A DNA stretch of 28,611 nucleotides from SHZI01 sp049290495 (lineage in GTDB: Bacteria > Pseudomonadota > Gammaproteobacteria > Steroidobacterales > GCA-2729495), in NCBI GenBank assembly GCA_049290495.1, contig JBATNV010000152.1, positions 1 to 28,611 on the forward strand, in the 5' to 3' direction. The notes beneath the pieces are model-generated. The model did no database searches. It was not told the DNA's origin and saw only the letters and a program-made list of their open reading frames with translations. Each line of letters opens with the position of its first letter. The first letter of the stretch is position 1. Positions 1 to 7,763 of this stretch are shown here, one piece after another. Made by a program: the position numbers and the translations under genes.

Positions 1-200
1 GTGCGGATATTGGTATCGAGGAGCCGCAGGGGTTCATCGCTGCTGGCAGCCGGCGGTGGCTGCCAGCCAAAGGTACGGTAGGCAGCAAAGTTGGCATCGG
101 GCGCCGTCTGTGACTGGTGGTCAGGTCGTGGCGGAGTTGTGCAGCCAGCCAGCAGCACGATAAGTATCAGGCCAAGGGCCCGGGGATATTTGAGATACAT
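1..200 (-). CDS. DUF4136-like lipoprotein, 5' part only
   Basis: An ATG at 198-200 opens a frame that stays open to the window edge, so only about 66 residues are visible and the C-terminus is missing. The protein begins with a short hydrophobic stretch ending in the lipobox LLAGC (Cys at about residue 20), so it should be a lipid-anchored envelope protein. After the Cys comes a Pro/Gln-rich linker and then a segment reading NFAAYRTFGWQPPP, which resembles the start of the DUF4136 domain found in many proteobacterial lipoproteins of unknown role. It lies downstream of the LLM monooxygenase gene but is separated from it by 66 bases that hold a possible promoter, so it may be its own unit. The domain call rests on one short motif; the lipoprotein call is stronger. 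Confidence 0.6.
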   Translation of the reverse strand, partial: MYLKYPRALGLILIVLLAGCTTPPRPDHQSQTAPDANFAAYRTFGWQPPPAASSDEPLRLLDTNIR

Positions 201-212
201 GGCGAGCCGCCT

Positions 213-241
213 TTTATAAACACTGTATTGACAGTACAAAA
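213..241 (-). promoter_or_regulatory. Possible promoter with inverted-repeat operator
   Basis: Read on the minus strand, a TATAAA box (213-218) is preceded by a 17-base spacer and a weak TTTTGT (236-241). The spacer contains the perfect inverted repeat ACTGT-N4-ACAGT (222-235), a position that suits a repressor operator. It would drive the lipoprotein gene starting at 200. The promoter call is by eye and the -35 is poor. Confidence 0.3.
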
Positions 242-266
242 CTTATATCACTGTTTTTATTGAGAT

Positions 267-1280
267 TCATCGTTTCAGTTTCGGCAGCAATTCCTTGCCG
301 ATGATGTGCAGCGATTTTTCCGGCTCGTCGTGCAGACGCAGCGCGTTCTCGGTCATACCGGCGGCAGCGAAGGTCTTGATGCGCTGCACGTGCCGATCCA
401 GATCACTCAGGTCGCCGGCCAGGCTCAGGCCCTCGACCAGCTTGGCAACGATCTCCGGGGCCACGCCCTTGATCTCGCCGACCTTGGTGCGGAATGCCGT
501 GAGGAACGCGTCCTTTTTCTCATGGACGACATTGGCTTCCTCGGGCGTCAGGAAGGGCTTGTACCAGTCCTCCTCAAGCCAGCCACGGATCATGAGTTCG
601 CGGCGTGCCTCCCGGAACGAGGCCTCGCGATCTTCCTTGATGTGGAAGGCACAGAAATTGTTGACGCGGAAATCGGCAGCGCTGCGACCATGGCGGGCCA
701 GCCCCTTGCGGATGTCGCCCATGCATCTCGGCAACATCGGCAAGATCATGTCGCTGAACATGGTGCCATCGGCAAACTCCGTCGCCATATCGAGCATCTT
801 CGGACCGGTGGCACCGGCGTAGATGATCGGCGGCGTGCCCTTGACCCAGGTCGAGCGAAAGTAACGGGACTTGTAGACCTCGCCGTCCCATGCAACCACC
901 TGGCCGCTTACCGCACGCTTTGCCATCGCCACGGCTTCACCCACACCCTTCACGCGCTTGCCGTAGGGCTTGTTGAGTACGCCGGGCCATTCCCCGCCAC
1001 CGCCAATCACCACCATGCCGCGGCCATTGGAGTACTCATTTAATGTAGACACGGCGTTGGCGATCTTCAGTGGATGCATCTCGTAGGGACTGATGACCAC
1101 GGCGCCGAGCATGATTTTTTTGGTGACCGACGCGGCCGGCATCAGACACATGAAGGGATCACGGCCGTTCGCGTAGTTCTGCGCCCAGAGCCCACGTATG
1201 CCGTAGCCCTCGGCAATGCAAGCCAGCTCAGCGACCTGTGCGGGCGTGACGTCCGCTTCGAGAATGACATCGATTTCCAT
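267..1280 (-). CDS. LLM-class (luciferase-like) flavin monooxygenase, paralogue 1
   Basis: This 337-residue protein belongs to the bacterial luciferase-like TIM-barrel family, whose members use FMN or F420 to oxidise or reduce organic substrates. The N-terminus MEIDVILEADVTPAQ, the segment ASVTKKIMLGAVVISPYEMHPLKIANAVSTLNE and the glycine-rich GRGMVVIGGGGEW are typical of the family; a later PPIIYAGATGPKMLDMATEFADG matches the phosphate-binding region. The start ATG is preceded by a good ribosome site (GGGAG, 6 bases upstream). It is the last gene of the minus-strand operon with the SDR (32 bases upstream), FAD oxidase and TonB receptor. A close paralogue lies at 7764-8804. Cofactor (FMN or F420) and substrate cannot be told from sequence; a role in oxidising the compound taken up by the operon's receptor is inference. 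Confidence 0.88.
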   Translation of the reverse strand: MEIDVILEADVTPAQVAELACIAEGYGIRGLWAQNYANGRDPFMCLMPAASVTKKIMLGAVVISPYEMHPLKIANAVSTLNEYSNGRGMVVIGGGGEWPGVLNKPYGKRVKGVGEAVAMAKRAVSGQVVAWDGEVYKSRYFRSTWVKGTPPIIYAGATGPKMLDMATEFADGTMFSDMILPMLPRCMGDIRKGLARHGRSAADFRVNNFCAFHIKEDREASFREARRELMIRGWLEEDWYKPFLTPEEANVVHEKKDAFLTAFRTKVGEIKGVAPEIVAKLVEGLSLAGDLSDLDRHVQRIKTFAAAGMTENALRLHDEPEKSLHIIGKELLPKLKR

Positions 1281-1312
1281 TGTTGCTCCCTGTGCCCGGC
1301 TCAGCCGGAGAT

Positions 1313-2128
1313 TCAGCGGACTTTCAGGTCCGCGCGTGCTTCAAGCGGCGAAATGATGTCGCGCTTGCGAAATGCGGCGGTGGCGAAACGCAGCGCAGCC
1401 TTGCCGGGCGTGAGCCACTCGATACATGCGCCCTGCTTCTGGTTAGCCAGTGCCTGCGCAGCCAGCCACGGCGTAACGGTTTCGACCGTATCGCCAAGTA
1501 TGTTCATGACACGCTTGGCCTTCCTCCATTCCTCAGGGTCATTACTCTTCGATGAATAGATCAGCAAATCGGTCGGCACCATGCCGGGACTCAGCGCACC
1601 GATCAGTACCGGCGAGTCCTTGTACTCCTTGGCCAGGGATCGGGTGAAATAGCGCAACGCATACTTGCTGCTCCCGTAGGTGGTAAGCCCTGGCGACATC
1701 ATGCCGTTGCTGCCAAAGCCTTCAAAGTTATAGATCTTGCCGCCACCCTGACGCAGCATGCCGGCCAGCGCGACTTTGGTGCCGTAGATCGTACCAAGCA
1801 GATTGGTTTCAACAGTAGCAACGATTTGCTCAGCGGGCAGCTCCGCAAGCATCGCACGGTCGGTTGCCACAGCCGCGTTGCTGATCCAGATGTCGACGCG
1901 GGAAAAGCGGACAACCGCCGCAGCCCAGACGGCTTCGAGCGAGGCCATATCACGTACGTCGCAGACGCAGCCCAGAACCTCGCCGAGACTGCTGAGCTCC
2001 GCAGTCGCATGGTCTACCGCAGCCTGAGTGCGGCCCGTAATCACAACCCGGTGCCCGAGTTTCAGAAACTCACGGGCGAGGCCTTTGCCGATACCCCGGG
2101 TGCTACCCGTGATGACGATCGCTTGCAT
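1313..2128 (-). CDS. Short-chain dehydrogenase/reductase (SDR)
   Basis: A classical SDR of 271 residues that should use NAD(P)H to interconvert an alcohol and a ketone. The cofactor motif TGSTRGIG is at residues 8-15, the SNAA structural motif near 83-86, and the catalytic pair Y151 and K155 in YGSSK. The segment around residues 133-141 (NFEGFGSNG) recalls the chlorophyll b reductase-like (NYC1/NOL) subgroup, though this neighbourhood gives no reason to think of chlorophyll. The frame extends upstream to 2161, but the ATG at 2126-2128 is preferred: it places the Rossmann strand at the N-terminus and follows an AGAAGA ribosome site. It sits between the FAD oxidase (51 bases upstream) and the LLM monooxygenase (32 bases downstream). 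The substrate is unknown. Confidence 0.88.
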   Translation of the reverse strand: MQAIVITGSTRGIGKGLAREFLKLGHRVVITGRTQAAVDHATAELSSLGEVLGCVCDVRDMASLEAVWAAAVVRFSRVDIWISNAAVATDRAMLAELPAEQIVATVETNLLGTIYGTKVALAGMLRQGGGKIYNFEGFGSNGMMSPGLTTYGSSKYALRYFTRSLAKEYKDSPVLIGALSPGMVPTDLLIYSSKSNDPEEWRKAKRVMNILGDTVETVTPWLAAQALANQKQGACIEWLTPGKAALRFATAAFRKRDIISPLEARADLKVR

Positions 2129-2179
2129 GAGTCTTCTTTTAGTTAATAAACCGAAGACCATTCTAGGCCAGATGGGTAA

Positions 2180-3622
2180 TCAGGCGAGCTGCAAAATCTC
2201 CACCGCAGCGCGCTCGCCGGACTCCATCGCGCCTTCCATGCCCATCATGGTTGCCGCCGTATGATCGCCGGCAAAATGAATACGGCCATGCGCCTCTGCA
2301 ACAACGTTGCCGAAACGGGCAATCTGTCCGGGCGTCCGGTACATGCTGTGGCCGCGTGTCCACGGATAAGCCGACCAGTTCACCACCGTGAGGGCCTCGA
2401 TGCGCCCGACGGTGCTCGGCCTGACGCGGTTCAGGGTTTTGGTCGCATCCTGCATCACATCGGCATCTTTCATTTTTATCCACGGCGACTGCGGATGACG
2501 CACATTCATCCAGAGGTATTCGCCCTGATCCGACTTGAAGTGATACATCCGGCCCATCGGCTGATTGGTCCACATCGATCCGGGCAGGCCGTCTTCCTTC
2601 CAATAGGGGGCCTTGACGGCGAACCACACGTTGACCATGTTGTCGTAAGGAATCTCGCGAATCGCTGCGGCCTGCAGGGCCGGTAACGCCGGCTCGATGG
2701 CCATCTCACGAAGCAACGGCAGCGGCACGGCGACAACGACGCGGCCAGCGCGGTAACTGCGCCCCGCGCGCGTTTTGACTTCGACGCCATCTTTATCGTC
2801 GCGGATCGCTGTAACGTGAGCATTGAAGGCAATTTCCCGCTTGAGCAGCTTCGCCATACCTTCCGGAAAGCGACTGGCACCGGCGGCGATACCCTTGAGT
2901 CCGTCGATGCCGCCGACGAATTCCTGAAACCGGAACAGCCGGTGCTGCCACAGGGCCGAAAACGTATTCACATCGCCGGTCGGCGTGTCATTGCTCATGA
3001 AGCGCAGGGCAGCATCGCTGGCACCGCGGCTCTTCAGAAAATCGCCATAACTGATATCGAGTGCTGCCATTTCCGGCAGCAACCAGCTATCGAGACCGTT
3101 GAGCGGTGAGGGACGTGGCGCATACATCATCGGCAGCGCGAAAGGTCCCATCAGCGGCATACCTGCTGTGCGCTCCTTGCCGACCAGCTTGTTCAGCGGC
3201 GAGTCCGGCCATGCTGACATCGGCATGAGCGTGCCATCGACATCCAGCGCGAAAGGCAACTCGACAGTGTCGAGCCATTTCTGCATCTGGAATCCGCCCA
3301 GGCGGTCGAGCATATCCAGGCAACGCGCATAGCCGGCACCGAATTCAGTTCCACCAGCTTCCGGCCGGCCCGGAATCTTGTCGAGCGTCATCACGCGTCC
3401 GCCAACGCGGTTGCTGCCCTCAAGCAGGAGTACGCTGACACCAGCGTCCTGCAACATGAGTGCGGTATTCAGGCCAGCGACGCCCGCACCTACTACGATC
3501 ACATCAGCATCACGCCGGTTGGCTGCCAGGGCGGCGCTGCCGAAGCCACTGCCGGCGGCTATGGCACCGGCAGTGGCTGCGATTTCCTTCAGGACCCGTC
3601 GACGGGTACGTGTAATGCTCAT
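2180..3622 (-). CDS. Tat-exported FAD-dependent amine-oxidase-type oxidoreductase
   Basis: A 480-residue flavoprotein of the amine oxidase / phytoene desaturase superfamily. Residues 1-33 form a signal peptide with a twin-arginine motif (RRRVLK at 7-12), a hydrophobic stretch and an AALA-like cleavage site, so the folded holoenzyme is probably exported to the periplasm. The FAD dinucleotide motif GAGVAG is at 45-50, followed by the ribose-binding E68 and the GGR motif (74-76) characteristic of this superfamily; the C-terminal HFAGDHTA segment completes the flavin site. The gene is 27 bases downstream of the TonB receptor and 51 bases upstream of the SDR, in the same operon. Its substrate could be an amine or an unsaturated ring compound; the sequence does not decide. 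Confidence 0.88.
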   Translation of the reverse strand: MSITRTRRRVLKEIAATAGAIAAGSGFGSAALAANRRDADVIVVGAGVAGLNTALMLQDAGVSVLLLEGSNRVGGRVMTLDKIPGRPEAGGTEFGAGYARCLDMLDRLGGFQMQKWLDTVELPFALDVDGTLMPMSAWPDSPLNKLVGKERTAGMPLMGPFALPMMYAPRPSPLNGLDSWLLPEMAALDISYGDFLKSRGASDAALRFMSNDTPTGDVNTFSALWQHRLFRFQEFVGGIDGLKGIAAGASRFPEGMAKLLKREIAFNAHVTAIRDDKDGVEVKTRAGRSYRAGRVVVAVPLPLLREMAIEPALPALQAAAIREIPYDNMVNVWFAVKAPYWKEDGLPGSMWTNQPMGRMYHFKSDQGEYLWMNVRHPQSPWIKMKDADVMQDATKTLNRVRPSTVGRIEALTVVNWSAYPWTRGHSMYRTPGQIARFGNVVAEAHGRIHFAGDHTAATMMGMEGAMESGERAAVEILQLA

Positions 3623-3649
3623 GTCGTGACGGGTCCTTGTGTCGTTGCT

Positions 3650-6205
3650 TTACGGCGCGTCGAAGCGGTAGTTCACGCGCAGGCCAATCTGGCGCTGGTC
3701 AGGCTTGATCGGCGTCTGGTTGCTTGGGAAAACGAGGGTGCCACCGACAAATGTCAGGCCCTGATTATAGGTATTGCGGAACGAGGACTTGATCGTGTCA
3801 TCTTCGAAGGCGTTGTCCACATAGGCGATAACGTCCCACTGCTTGTTGGCAATACCCAGGCGGAAGTCGGCCGTCGTATAGGCATCGAACTTTACGGTAT
3901 TCACCGAATCCTGATAGCGATCGTCCTGGTAGATCACATCGCCCTCAAACAGCCAGTCGGTCTCACCGACCAGCGGCTGGCGCCAGGAGAAGCCCCCTAC
4001 GAACGCGTGCTTGGGCGCATATTCCAGCTCATTACCGGAAAGGTCGAGTTGGCAGAAGTCCGAAACGGTTGAGGTTGGGTCGTCGACGATGGTGCAATTA
4101 CCCGCATCAGCAATCGTGGACGCACCTTTGGTCAACTGGGTGTAGTCGTCGTATTTTGTGTGCAGATAAGTATAAGAACCGGTCAGCTGCAGTGCTTCAG
4201 TCGCCTGCCACACCACGTCGAGTTCGAGACCATAGACGGTGGCTTTGGCAGCATTGACCGGCGCTGTAAACAGCAAGCCCGTATCCGGATCCTGCTTCTG
4301 TGAGGACACCAGCTTGTCATCGAACTCCTGGTAAAACAGCGAGGTATTCACTACCAGCTGCTTGTCCAGCCAGTCGGTCTTCGCGCCGATTTCGTAAACG
4401 TTCAGGGTCTCGTCATCGAAACGACTCGCCGGCGGATCATAGCCACTCAGTGCCCCGACGATGCTGATGCCTTTGGGCTTGGTCGCCTTCGCCCATGACA
4501 GGTAGTACATCGCATCATCAGTGGCCTGCCACTGCAGGGTCACCTTGGGTGCGAAGAAGTTGTCGTCCACCTTGTCAGACAACGTGCCATAGGCGGGTGC
4601 CAGGGCCGCCGGAAAGTTCGCACAGGGCGGGAAGGTCAGGCCGCGAGCATCGACCGCGCGAGGCCGCGCGCAGAGCGGGCCATTGATGCCTGTATCGCGA
4701 TTGTTGTCGGGATCACGCCGGTCGGGACCTGTTACCTTGATCACTTCGTCGGAGTATCGTCCTTCGAAGCTTAACGTCCAGCTGTCGATGAACTCCCATT
4801 CCACCAGACCGTACACAGACCAGTGATCGGTATCCTGTGTCCACGGGTCGATATAGCGCAATGCGTCGGTGCTGACCGCCGCAATTTGCGGCGCGCAGTT
4901 CAGTCCCGGCGCAAAGGGCAACGCGGCATTAGAGACACAGTTGACGCCGCCATCATGTACGTCTTTTTCTTCCGTCCAGTACAGCGCACCAACTGTCCAG
5001 GCGACCGCACCACTCGTTGTGGACTGCAGGCGCAACTCCTGGCTGAACAGATCGGTTTCATCCCTCAACCAGAACTCGCCACCGGTGGTCTTGCCCGGTG
5101 CCGCCACACTGCCTTCGCGGCGGGCGTCCTCGTAGCTGAATACATCGCTGGTCGCATAGTGGGTCAATGAAGTGAACTTAATCTGGTCAAAATCCACATC
5201 AATGTGCAGCGTATTCCGCCAGATATTCCGGTCAGTACCCGGGTAATCGAGACCTGTACGCGGGTCTTCCGACAACGTGACCGCCAGATCATCACCATGC
5301 GCCGGCAGGCTGTTGACCGACAGGATCTGTGTCACCAGGGGACTTAGGGCCGGCCTCAGCGGGCCTGCACCATCGGGATCAGTATATGCACTCGGCGGGA
5401 TGAGCTTGACCTCTGTCGGAATGATCGCCGAATAGGGCGACTGCTCAATGGTGTCGTCGGTGTACTCAGTGTGGAAGGTCGCCGATGTCCGGTCATTGAT
5501 ATTCCAGACCAGGGTACCGGACACGCCTTCACCATCTGCGCCGCCGACATCGTTGCCTGTTACCGAGTTCTTGTAGAAGCCATCGTGGTTCCAGCTTGCG
5601 ACGTTGATACCGCCGAGCAGGGTTTCGCCGAGCAGCGGACCGCTGACGCCGCCGCGTACTTCAAGCTGGCCGTTGTTGCCGATATCCGTACCAACGCGCG
5701 CTTCGAAGTCACTGGTCGGCTTGCGCGTGATGTAGTTGATCGCACCGGCAAAGGCCGTGCGCCCGTACAGCGCATTCTGCGGGCCCTTGACCACCTCGAT
5801 ACGCTCGAGGTCAAAGAGACGCGGATTAAGCAGCAAGCCACCGCCATTGGTCTGTAGCGCCTGCGAAGAAATATCGATGCCGTCCACCAGCACAGCCACG
5901 TTCTGCCGGCCACGGGTCGGGGCCAATCCGCGGATCGTGATCCGCGTGTCCTGGGCTGCAAAGCCCTGGTCAAAGATCACGCTGGAGTTATATTTGCTGA
6001 CATCAGCGATATTGGTGATGTTCAGCTTCTCGATCTCGTTAGCGGTCAGCACCGATATCGATATCGGTACCTCCTGCAGGTTTTCCTCCCGCTTGCGGGC
6101 GCTGACGATGATTTCTTCCAGCGCCGAGGCCATCGGCGCAACCATGAGCGCCGAGATACCAAGAACACTGCCGCGCAACAGGTGGCTGCGGAACTTACTG
6201 TGCAT
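3650..6205 (-). CDS. TonB-dependent outer-membrane receptor
   Basis: A large (851-residue) TonB-dependent receptor. Residues 1-28 are a Sec signal peptide ending MASA. The mature protein starts with a TonB-box-like EEIIVSARKREENLQEVP, then a plug domain (to about residue 165) with typical RITIRGLAPTRG, VLVDGIDI and RIEVVKGPQNALYGR motifs, then a long beta-barrel. The C-terminus reads RVNYRFDAP, so the usual terminal aromatic is followed by three extra residues. The EIIVSARKREENLQ leader is common in receptors of sphingomonads and marine gammaproteobacteria that take up hydrophobic or plant-derived compounds. The ribosome site GGGGGAA is 5-7 bases before the ATG. It is first in the operon with the FAD oxidase, SDR and LLM monooxygenase, and divergent from a LysR gene that may control it. 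The ligand is unknown. Confidence 0.93.
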   Translation of the reverse strand: MHSKFRSHLLRGSVLGISALMVAPMASALEEIIVSARKREENLQEVPISISVLTANEIEKLNITNIADVSKYNSSVIFDQGFAAQDTRITIRGLAPTRGRQNVAVLVDGIDISSQALQTNGGGLLLNPRLFDLERIEVVKGPQNALYGRTAFAGAINYITRKPTSDFEARVGTDIGNNGQLEVRGGVSGPLLGETLLGGINVASWNHDGFYKNSVTGNDVGGADGEGVSGTLVWNINDRTSATFHTEYTDDTIEQSPYSAIIPTEVKLIPPSAYTDPDGAGPLRPALSPLVTQILSVNSLPAHGDDLAVTLSEDPRTGLDYPGTDRNIWRNTLHIDVDFDQIKFTSLTHYATSDVFSYEDARREGSVAAPGKTTGGEFWLRDETDLFSQELRLQSTTSGAVAWTVGALYWTEEKDVHDGGVNCVSNAALPFAPGLNCAPQIAAVSTDALRYIDPWTQDTDHWSVYGLVEWEFIDSWTLSFEGRYSDEVIKVTGPDRRDPDNNRDTGINGPLCARPRAVDARGLTFPPCANFPAALAPAYGTLSDKVDDNFFAPKVTLQWQATDDAMYYLSWAKATKPKGISIVGALSGYDPPASRFDDETLNVYEIGAKTDWLDKQLVVNTSLFYQEFDDKLVSSQKQDPDTGLLFTAPVNAAKATVYGLELDVVWQATEALQLTGSYTYLHTKYDDYTQLTKGASTIADAGNCTIVDDPTSTVSDFCQLDLSGNELEYAPKHAFVGGFSWRQPLVGETDWLFEGDVIYQDDRYQDSVNTVKFDAYTTADFRLGIANKQWDVIAYVDNAFEDDTIKSSFRNTYNQGLTFVGGTLVFPSNQTPIKPDQRQIGLRVNYRFDAP

Positions 6206-6369
6206 TTTTATTCCCCCGTTACAACAAACCAGTCAGACGCCGGTCAGGCGCACGACTCACCCCGTTGTGGCGAGAGTATTAACATGGCAAGCACAGAACC
6301 AGCAATTATTATTCTTGTTTGACAGTCTGGCCTTGTTGGCCAGCATCGGGCGGGAAGCCGGGAGCGGGG
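6206..6369. promoter_or_regulatory. Divergent control region between TonB-receptor operon and LysR gene
   Basis: This 164-base gap is the only long non-coding stretch near the operon and must hold promoters in both directions. An AT-rich core lies near 6300-6320. A TTGACA hexamer at 6319-6324 points toward the LysR gene, but no good -10 follows at 17 bases. An inverted repeat CTGGCC-N5-GGCCAG lies at 6327-6343, about 27 bases before the LysR start. LysR proteins usually bind such divergent regions; the exact operator is not resolved. Confidence 0.45.
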
Positions 6370-7290
6370 ATGGAAATCCGACAGCTACAGCACTTTCTGG
6401 CGGTCGTCGAGACAGGTAGTTTTCACAAGGCGGCAGCGCGCGTCAATATCACGCAGCAGGCAATCAGCCGCAGTATCCACCAGCTTGAGAAGGAGTGTGG
6501 CGGGCGCCTCCTCGAACGCAGAAAGGGCACGCGGAACAGTATCGGTCCCACGGCCTTCGGCTTGCTCCTCCTGCCCAGGGCACAAAAAGCGCTGGCTGAA
6601 CTAAAGGTGTTCCGTGACGAAATAGAGAGCCTCATGGGGACCGGCCGGGAAATGGTGCGGCTCGGTGCCACGCCGACCGCAACGCGCAGCCTGCTGCCCA
6701 AGGCTATCCATGCATTCCGTACGCGGCAGCCCGGCGTCCGGGTACAGGTCATGCGCCAGATCACGCATGTGGTGCTTGAGCAGCTCGCCAGCGGCCTGTA
6801 CGACATCGCAATCTGTGACGAGCCGGAAGAGAAGCTCGATTCCCGATTCAATGCCGAAACGCTCTACACAGACCACAATGTCTTTGTCGTTCGCAAGCAG
6901 CACCCCTGGGCTGGTGCAGGGCGCAAGGAACTGAATCAGCTGCTGGATGCTGAATGGGCGATCATCGGCCCCTTCTGCCGCCTGTGGAACGAACTGCGCG
7001 ACATGTACGCAGCGGGCGGATTTGTGCCACCACGGCACAGCGTGGAGAGTAACGCCGTTGAGCTCTGTATAAAGCAGTTGCTGGCCGATGACTACATCTC
7101 GTACATCCCGGTCCGGCTGGTGAGTGACGAACTGGCCAGCGGTCGGTTGGTGGAACTGGATGTGCGGCAGCCGAAACCACGCAGCTGGTCCTGCCTGCTG
7201 GTCATGCGCGCTGACAGCAAGCCGGGACCCACCGCGACAGCATTCATCGAAACCCTTCGATCGACGGCAAAAAAAATGCCGCAGCTATAG
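6370..7290 (+). CDS. LysR-family transcriptional regulator
   Basis: A 306-residue LysR regulator. The N-terminal winged helix-turn-helix is clear: MEIRQLQHFLAVVETGSFHKAA, then ITQQAISRSIHQLEKE with the recognition helix at about residues 27-41. The substrate-binding domain starts near residue 92 (VRLGATPTATRSLLPKAIHAF). The frame is open upstream to 6319, but the ATG at 6370 gives the standard family start and follows a GGAG at 6361-6364. It is transcribed away from the TonB-receptor operon, the usual arrangement for a LysR activator and its target, so it probably senses the compound handled by that operon or its product. Its tail contains the terminator of the convergent haemoglobin gene. 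Confidence 0.92.
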   Translation: MEIRQLQHFLAVVETGSFHKAAARVNITQQAISRSIHQLEKECGGRLLERRKGTRNSIGPTAFGLLLLPRAQKALAELKVFRDEIESLMGTGREMVRLGATPTATRSLLPKAIHAFRTRQPGVRVQVMRQITHVVLEQLASGLYDIAICDEPEEKLDSRFNAETLYTDHNVFVVRKQHPWAGAGRKELNQLLDAEWAIIGPFCRLWNELRDMYAAGGFVPPRHSVESNAVELCIKQLLADDYISYIPVRLVSDELASGRLVELDVRQPKPRSWSCLLVMRADSKPGPTATAFIETLRSTAKKMPQL

Positions 7291-7299
7291 TCAGCGGCA
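7269..7299 (-). terminator. Rho-independent terminator of the truncated haemoglobin gene
   Basis: Just after the minus-strand stop (7301-7303), the sequence forms a hairpin with arms TGCCGC (7277-7282) and GCGGCA (7294-7299) around an 11-base loop. On the minus strand it is followed by eight consecutive Ts (7269-7276). This is a standard intrinsic terminator. It overlaps the last codons of the convergent LysR gene. Confidence 0.75.
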
Positions 7300-7300
7300 G

Positions 7301-7669
7301 TTACTCGACGATTTCGGCGCGCGTGCTCTGGATGAAGGCCACGACATCGGCACGTTCGGGCGGCGGCAGTTTGAAGGCATCCAGCGTCGCATTGACGTGC
7401 GCGATGAATGCCGTCCAGTCCCGCTCGCTGATTTTCATGCCGCGATGGGACAACACCATATCGCGCCCGGTGTAGTACATCGGCCCACCAGCCTGTGCGC
7501 ACAGGAAGTCGACCAGCAGCTGCTTTTCGCGTTCGATGCCATCGGCACTGCGGTGCTGCCAGTAGCGTGCGAGCACGGAGTCAGCCTGCAAGCGCGGCAA
7601 CAGGTTATTGACGACGGCGCGAATCGCATCGTAGCCACCGAGTCGTTCGTAAAGCGATTTATTACTCAT
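7301..7669 (-). CDS. Group 1 truncated haemoglobin
   Basis: A 122-residue haem protein of the truncated (2-over-2) globin family, usually tied to oxygen or nitric oxide handling. The N-terminal YERLGGYDAIRAVV, the central FLCAQAGGPMYYTGRDM and the HRGMKIS segment with the likely proximal histidine H75 are typical of group 1. By eye, the place usually held by the distal B10 tyrosine is a leucine (L24), which could change ligand chemistry. The frame begins at 7714, but the ATG at 7667-7669 fits the family start and has a GGA about 10 bases upstream. It is convergent with the LysR gene, ends in a clear terminator, and is divergent from LLM paralogue 2. A hemerythrin-like gene lies beyond that, so a nitrosative-stress theme is possible. 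Confidence 0.87.
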   Translation of the reverse strand: MSNKSLYERLGGYDAIRAVVNNLLPRLQADSVLARYWQHRSADGIEREKQLLVDFLCAQAGGPMYYTGRDMVLSHRGMKISERDWTAFIAHVNATLDAFKLPPPERADVVAFIQSTRAEIVE

Positions 7670-7763
7670 TTCATTTTTTCCATCAGGTTGAAAGCACTGC
7701 AGACACCTGGGCACTTGGGTAGCATCGTGTGATTCATGGCTTCACATCATTCTGGTACAGCAA

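Noticed and set aside
222..235. LexA (SOS) box
   Set aside because: The repeat has CTGT and ACAG only four bases apart; the gammaproteobacterial LexA site needs eight bases between them.
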